A stretch of DNA of 23,188 bases. It comes from CAZNNH01 sp964574335. GTDB lineage: Bacteria; Acidobacteriota; Vicinamibacteria; Fen-336. Each line of letters begins with the position of its first letter. The stretch's first letter is position 1. The stretch is from NCBI GenBank assembly GCA_964574335.1, contig CAZNNH010000090.1:1-23188 (forward strand). The letters are read 5' to 3'. Shown here one piece after another: positions 21,327-23,188 of this stretch. A model generated the notes under the pieces. That model searched no databases. It was not told where the DNA came from and worked only from the letters and a program-made list of their open reading frames with translations. Position numbers and translations under genes: made by a program.

Positions 21327-23188
21327 ATGAGCACTTTCATTGGAGACCTTCGACACGCCGTGCGGGTGCTGCGCAAGAGCCCGGGCTTCACGGCTGTCGC
21401 CGTGCTCACGCTCGCGCTCGGCATCGGGGCCAACACGGCCATGTTCAGCGTGCTCCACCAGGTCCTTCTGAGGCCCCTGCCCTTTGACGAGCCGGACAAG
21501 CTGGTCGCGCTCTGGATGCGCTTTGTCGGCCTCGGGCTCCCCAACGACCGGAACCGGGTGTCCGTCCCCGAGCTGATGGACCTGCGAGACCACGCGCAGT
21601 CGTTCTCGCACATCGCCGCGTTTCGCGGCGCCCTCTTGAACGTCCGGCTCGGCGAGGCGCCGGAGAACCTGGTCGGCGCACTCGTGTCGCCGAGCTTCTT
21701 CCCGGTCCTGGGCGTCGAGCCGGAGCTGGGCCGCGTCTTCCTTCCGGAGGAGGAGCAGGCAGGACGGCAGCGCGTCGCCGTCATCAGCCATGCGCTCTGG
21801 CAGCGTTCGTTCGGCGGCGACGCAGACATCGTCGGCCGGCTCCTTCAGATCGACGGCGAGAGCGCCCGCGTGGTGGGAGTGATGCCCGCCACCTTCGACT
21901 TCCCGGACGACACCGTGGGCTTCACGGAGCCGGTCGGGCTGTGGCTACCCCTGGTCATCGGGCCCGAGGAGGTGGCGGCGGGGGCTCGTAGCAATCACGG
22001 CCTGCAGGTGATCGCACGCATTCGTGACGGCCTGAGCTTCGAGCAGGCCCAGGCCGACCTCGCCCGGGTGTCGCAACGGATCATCGAGGGCGCGCCGGAC
22101 TATCACTACGAGGAAGTGGGTTTCCGGGTGCTGATGAACCCGCTGCTCGACCAGATGGTCGAAGGAGTGCGGCCGGCGCTGCTGGTCCTGATGGGAGCCG
22201 TCGCCTTCGTCCTGCTCATCGCCTGCGCCAACGTGGCCAGCCTTCTATTGGCGCGGACCGCAGAACGCGAGCGGGAGATCGCCATCCGAGCGGCGCTGGG
22301 TGCCGGTCGCGGCCGGCTGTTGCGGCAACTGCTAACCGAGAGCCTGGTGCTGTCCGTGGGAAGCGCCGCCGCCGGGCTGCTCTTCGCGAACTGGACGCTG
22401 GCGGCGCTGGCCGCGGGCGCCGGCTCGAGCGTGCCGCGGCTTCACCAGGTGGGATTGGACCTCCCGGTGCTGGGCTTCGCCCTCCTGGTCGCGGTCGCCA
22501 CCAGCGTGATCGTCGGTCTCGCGCCCGCCCTGCGCTCGGTGCGTGGGAGCAACGCCTCCGCGTTGAAGGAGGGGGGGCGTACCGTGGCCGGAGGGACCGG
22601 GCACTGGCTGAAGCTGGGCGTGGTGGCCGAGGTGGCGCTGTCGCTGGTGCTGCTGGCGGGCGCGGGGTTGCTGGTCAGGAGCTTCCTGCACCTGCTCGAG
22701 GTCGACCCCGGCTTCCGCGGCGACCATGTCCTCACCATGCGGCTTTCGCTTCCCGAGAGCCGATACGGCGAGGGAGCGAGCAGCCAACGTTTCTACGACG
22801 AGCTGCGCCGGCGGGTCGCCAGCCTCCCCGGTGTGGAATCGGCTGGCTTCACCTCGGCGCTGCCGTTGGCCGGAGAGGGCAGCTCGGGCACGACGACCCT
22901 CGACACGCAGGCGGTCACGCCGGACCAGGCCTCGCCAGAGGCCGACCGCAGGTGCGTCACGCCGGGGCTCTTCCGCGCCCTGGGGATCACCCTCGTGAGC
23001 GGGCGTGACTTCGACGAGCGGGACACGGACGCCGCGGCCCCCGTGGCGATCATCGACGAGACGATGGCAGAGAGGTTCTGGCCGAATCAGGATGCGGTCG
23101 GCCGACGGCTCAAGCTGGGAGGCGCCGGGGCGACGAGCCCGTGGCGGACGGTGGTCGGCGTGGTGCGGCACGTGCGCTACGAAACGCT
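21327..23188 (+). CDS. Second ADOP/MacB-like permease, truncated by the window edge
   Basis: An open frame from ATG 21327 (AGGAGG five bases before) to the window end, 620 codons without a stop; the C-terminus lies beyond. It begins directly with MSTFIGDLRHAVRVLRKSPG and helix 1 (TLALGIGANTAMFSVL), so it lacks the prefix domain of its neighbour. A MacB-type periplasmic domain follows (VAVISHALWQRSFGG, VVGVMPATFDFP), then the first FtsX core (IACANVASLLLARTAERERE, IRAALGAGRGRLLRQLLTES), the second helix (LSLVLLAGAGLLVRSF) and most of the second periplasmic domain (IIDETMAERFWPNQDAVG, VVGVVRHVRYET). The remaining three-helix core should be outside. Together with the first permease it may form a two-subunit complex, or be an independent tandem copy. 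Confidence 0.9.
   Translation, partial: MSTFIGDLRHAVRVLRKSPGFTAVAVLTLALGIGANTAMFSVLHQVLLRPLPFDEPDKLVALWMRFVGLGLPNDRNRVSVPELMDLRDHAQSFSHIAAFRGALLNVRLGEAPENLVGALVSPSFFPVLGVEPELGRVFLPEEEQAGRQRVAVISHALWQRSFGGDADIVGRLLQIDGESARVVGVMPATFDFPDDTVGFTEPVGLWLPLVIGPEEVAAGARSNHGLQVIARIRDGLSFEQAQADLARVSQRIIEGAPDYHYEEVGFRVLMNPLLDQMVEGVRPALLVLMGAVAFVLLIACANVASLLLARTAEREREIAIRAALGAGRGRLLRQLLTESLVLSVGSAAAGLLFANWTLAALAAGAGSSVPRLHQVGLDLPVLGFALLVAVATSVIVGLAPALRSVRGSNASALKEGGRTVAGGTGHWLKLGVVAEVALSLVLLAGAGLLVRSFLHLLEVDPGFRGDHVLTMRLSLPESRYGEGASSQRFYDELRRRVASLPGVESAGFTSALPLAGEGSSGTTTLDTQAVTPDQASPEADRRCVTPGLFRALGITLVSGRDFDERDTDAAAPVAIIDETMAERFWPNQDAVGRRLKLGGAGATSPWRTVVGVVRHVRYET

Overview
The window is GC-rich (roughly 70 % by eye), densely coding DNA. 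It most resembles an Acidobacteriota chromosome, or a related soil or sediment lineage. The strongest clue is the right end, where a small PadR-type regulator is followed by two large FtsX/MacB-like permeases with no ABC ATPase gene, the arrangement known as acidobacterial duplicated orphan permeases (ADOP). The SBBP-repeat protein, GH115 glucuronidase, DUF5989 protein and SGNH-TPR protein fit that kind of genome. This taxonomic call is an inference. No rRNA, tRNA, CRISPR array, insertion sequence or phage gene was seen.

Layout. Bases 88-6168 are read on the minus strand. In transcription order they hold a VioD-like PLP aminotransferase, an AraC regulator and a DUF2000 protein (a likely operon), then an exported seven-unit SBBP propeller protein and an exported ankyrin protein whose metallo-beta-lactamase-like domain has lost its metal ligands. 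The regions upstream of the last two genes carry the same roughly 80-bp element, with three direct repeats exactly 20 bp apart. Divergent from the aminotransferase is a zinc alcohol dehydrogenase, followed by a broken arginase-family gene.

From 7938 to 16172 most genes are on the plus strand: a DUF5989 membrane peptide with an SGNH-hydrolase/TPR protein (a pair usually seen beside SxtJ and carbamoyltransferase genes, neither present here), an exported GH115 alpha-glucuronidase overlapping a GNAT acetyltransferase by four bases, and an M74 murein endopeptidase with a LysM domain. One minus-strand gene interrupts them, encoding a four-helix membrane protein with two cysteine triads. A TonB-like protein with a DUF4190-type membrane anchor then converges on, and overlaps by 106 bp, a six-helix membrane protein of unknown function. 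PadR and the two ADOP permeases end the window; the second permease runs off the edge.

Taken together this is mainly an envelope and accessory-metabolism region: secreted repeat proteins, a xylan side-chain hydrolase, cell-wall cleavage, TonB-like coupling and permeases. I saw no defence or mobile system. The least explained items are the phased-repeat element, the dead MBL-ankyrin protein, the cysteine-triad membrane protein and the collapsed arginase.
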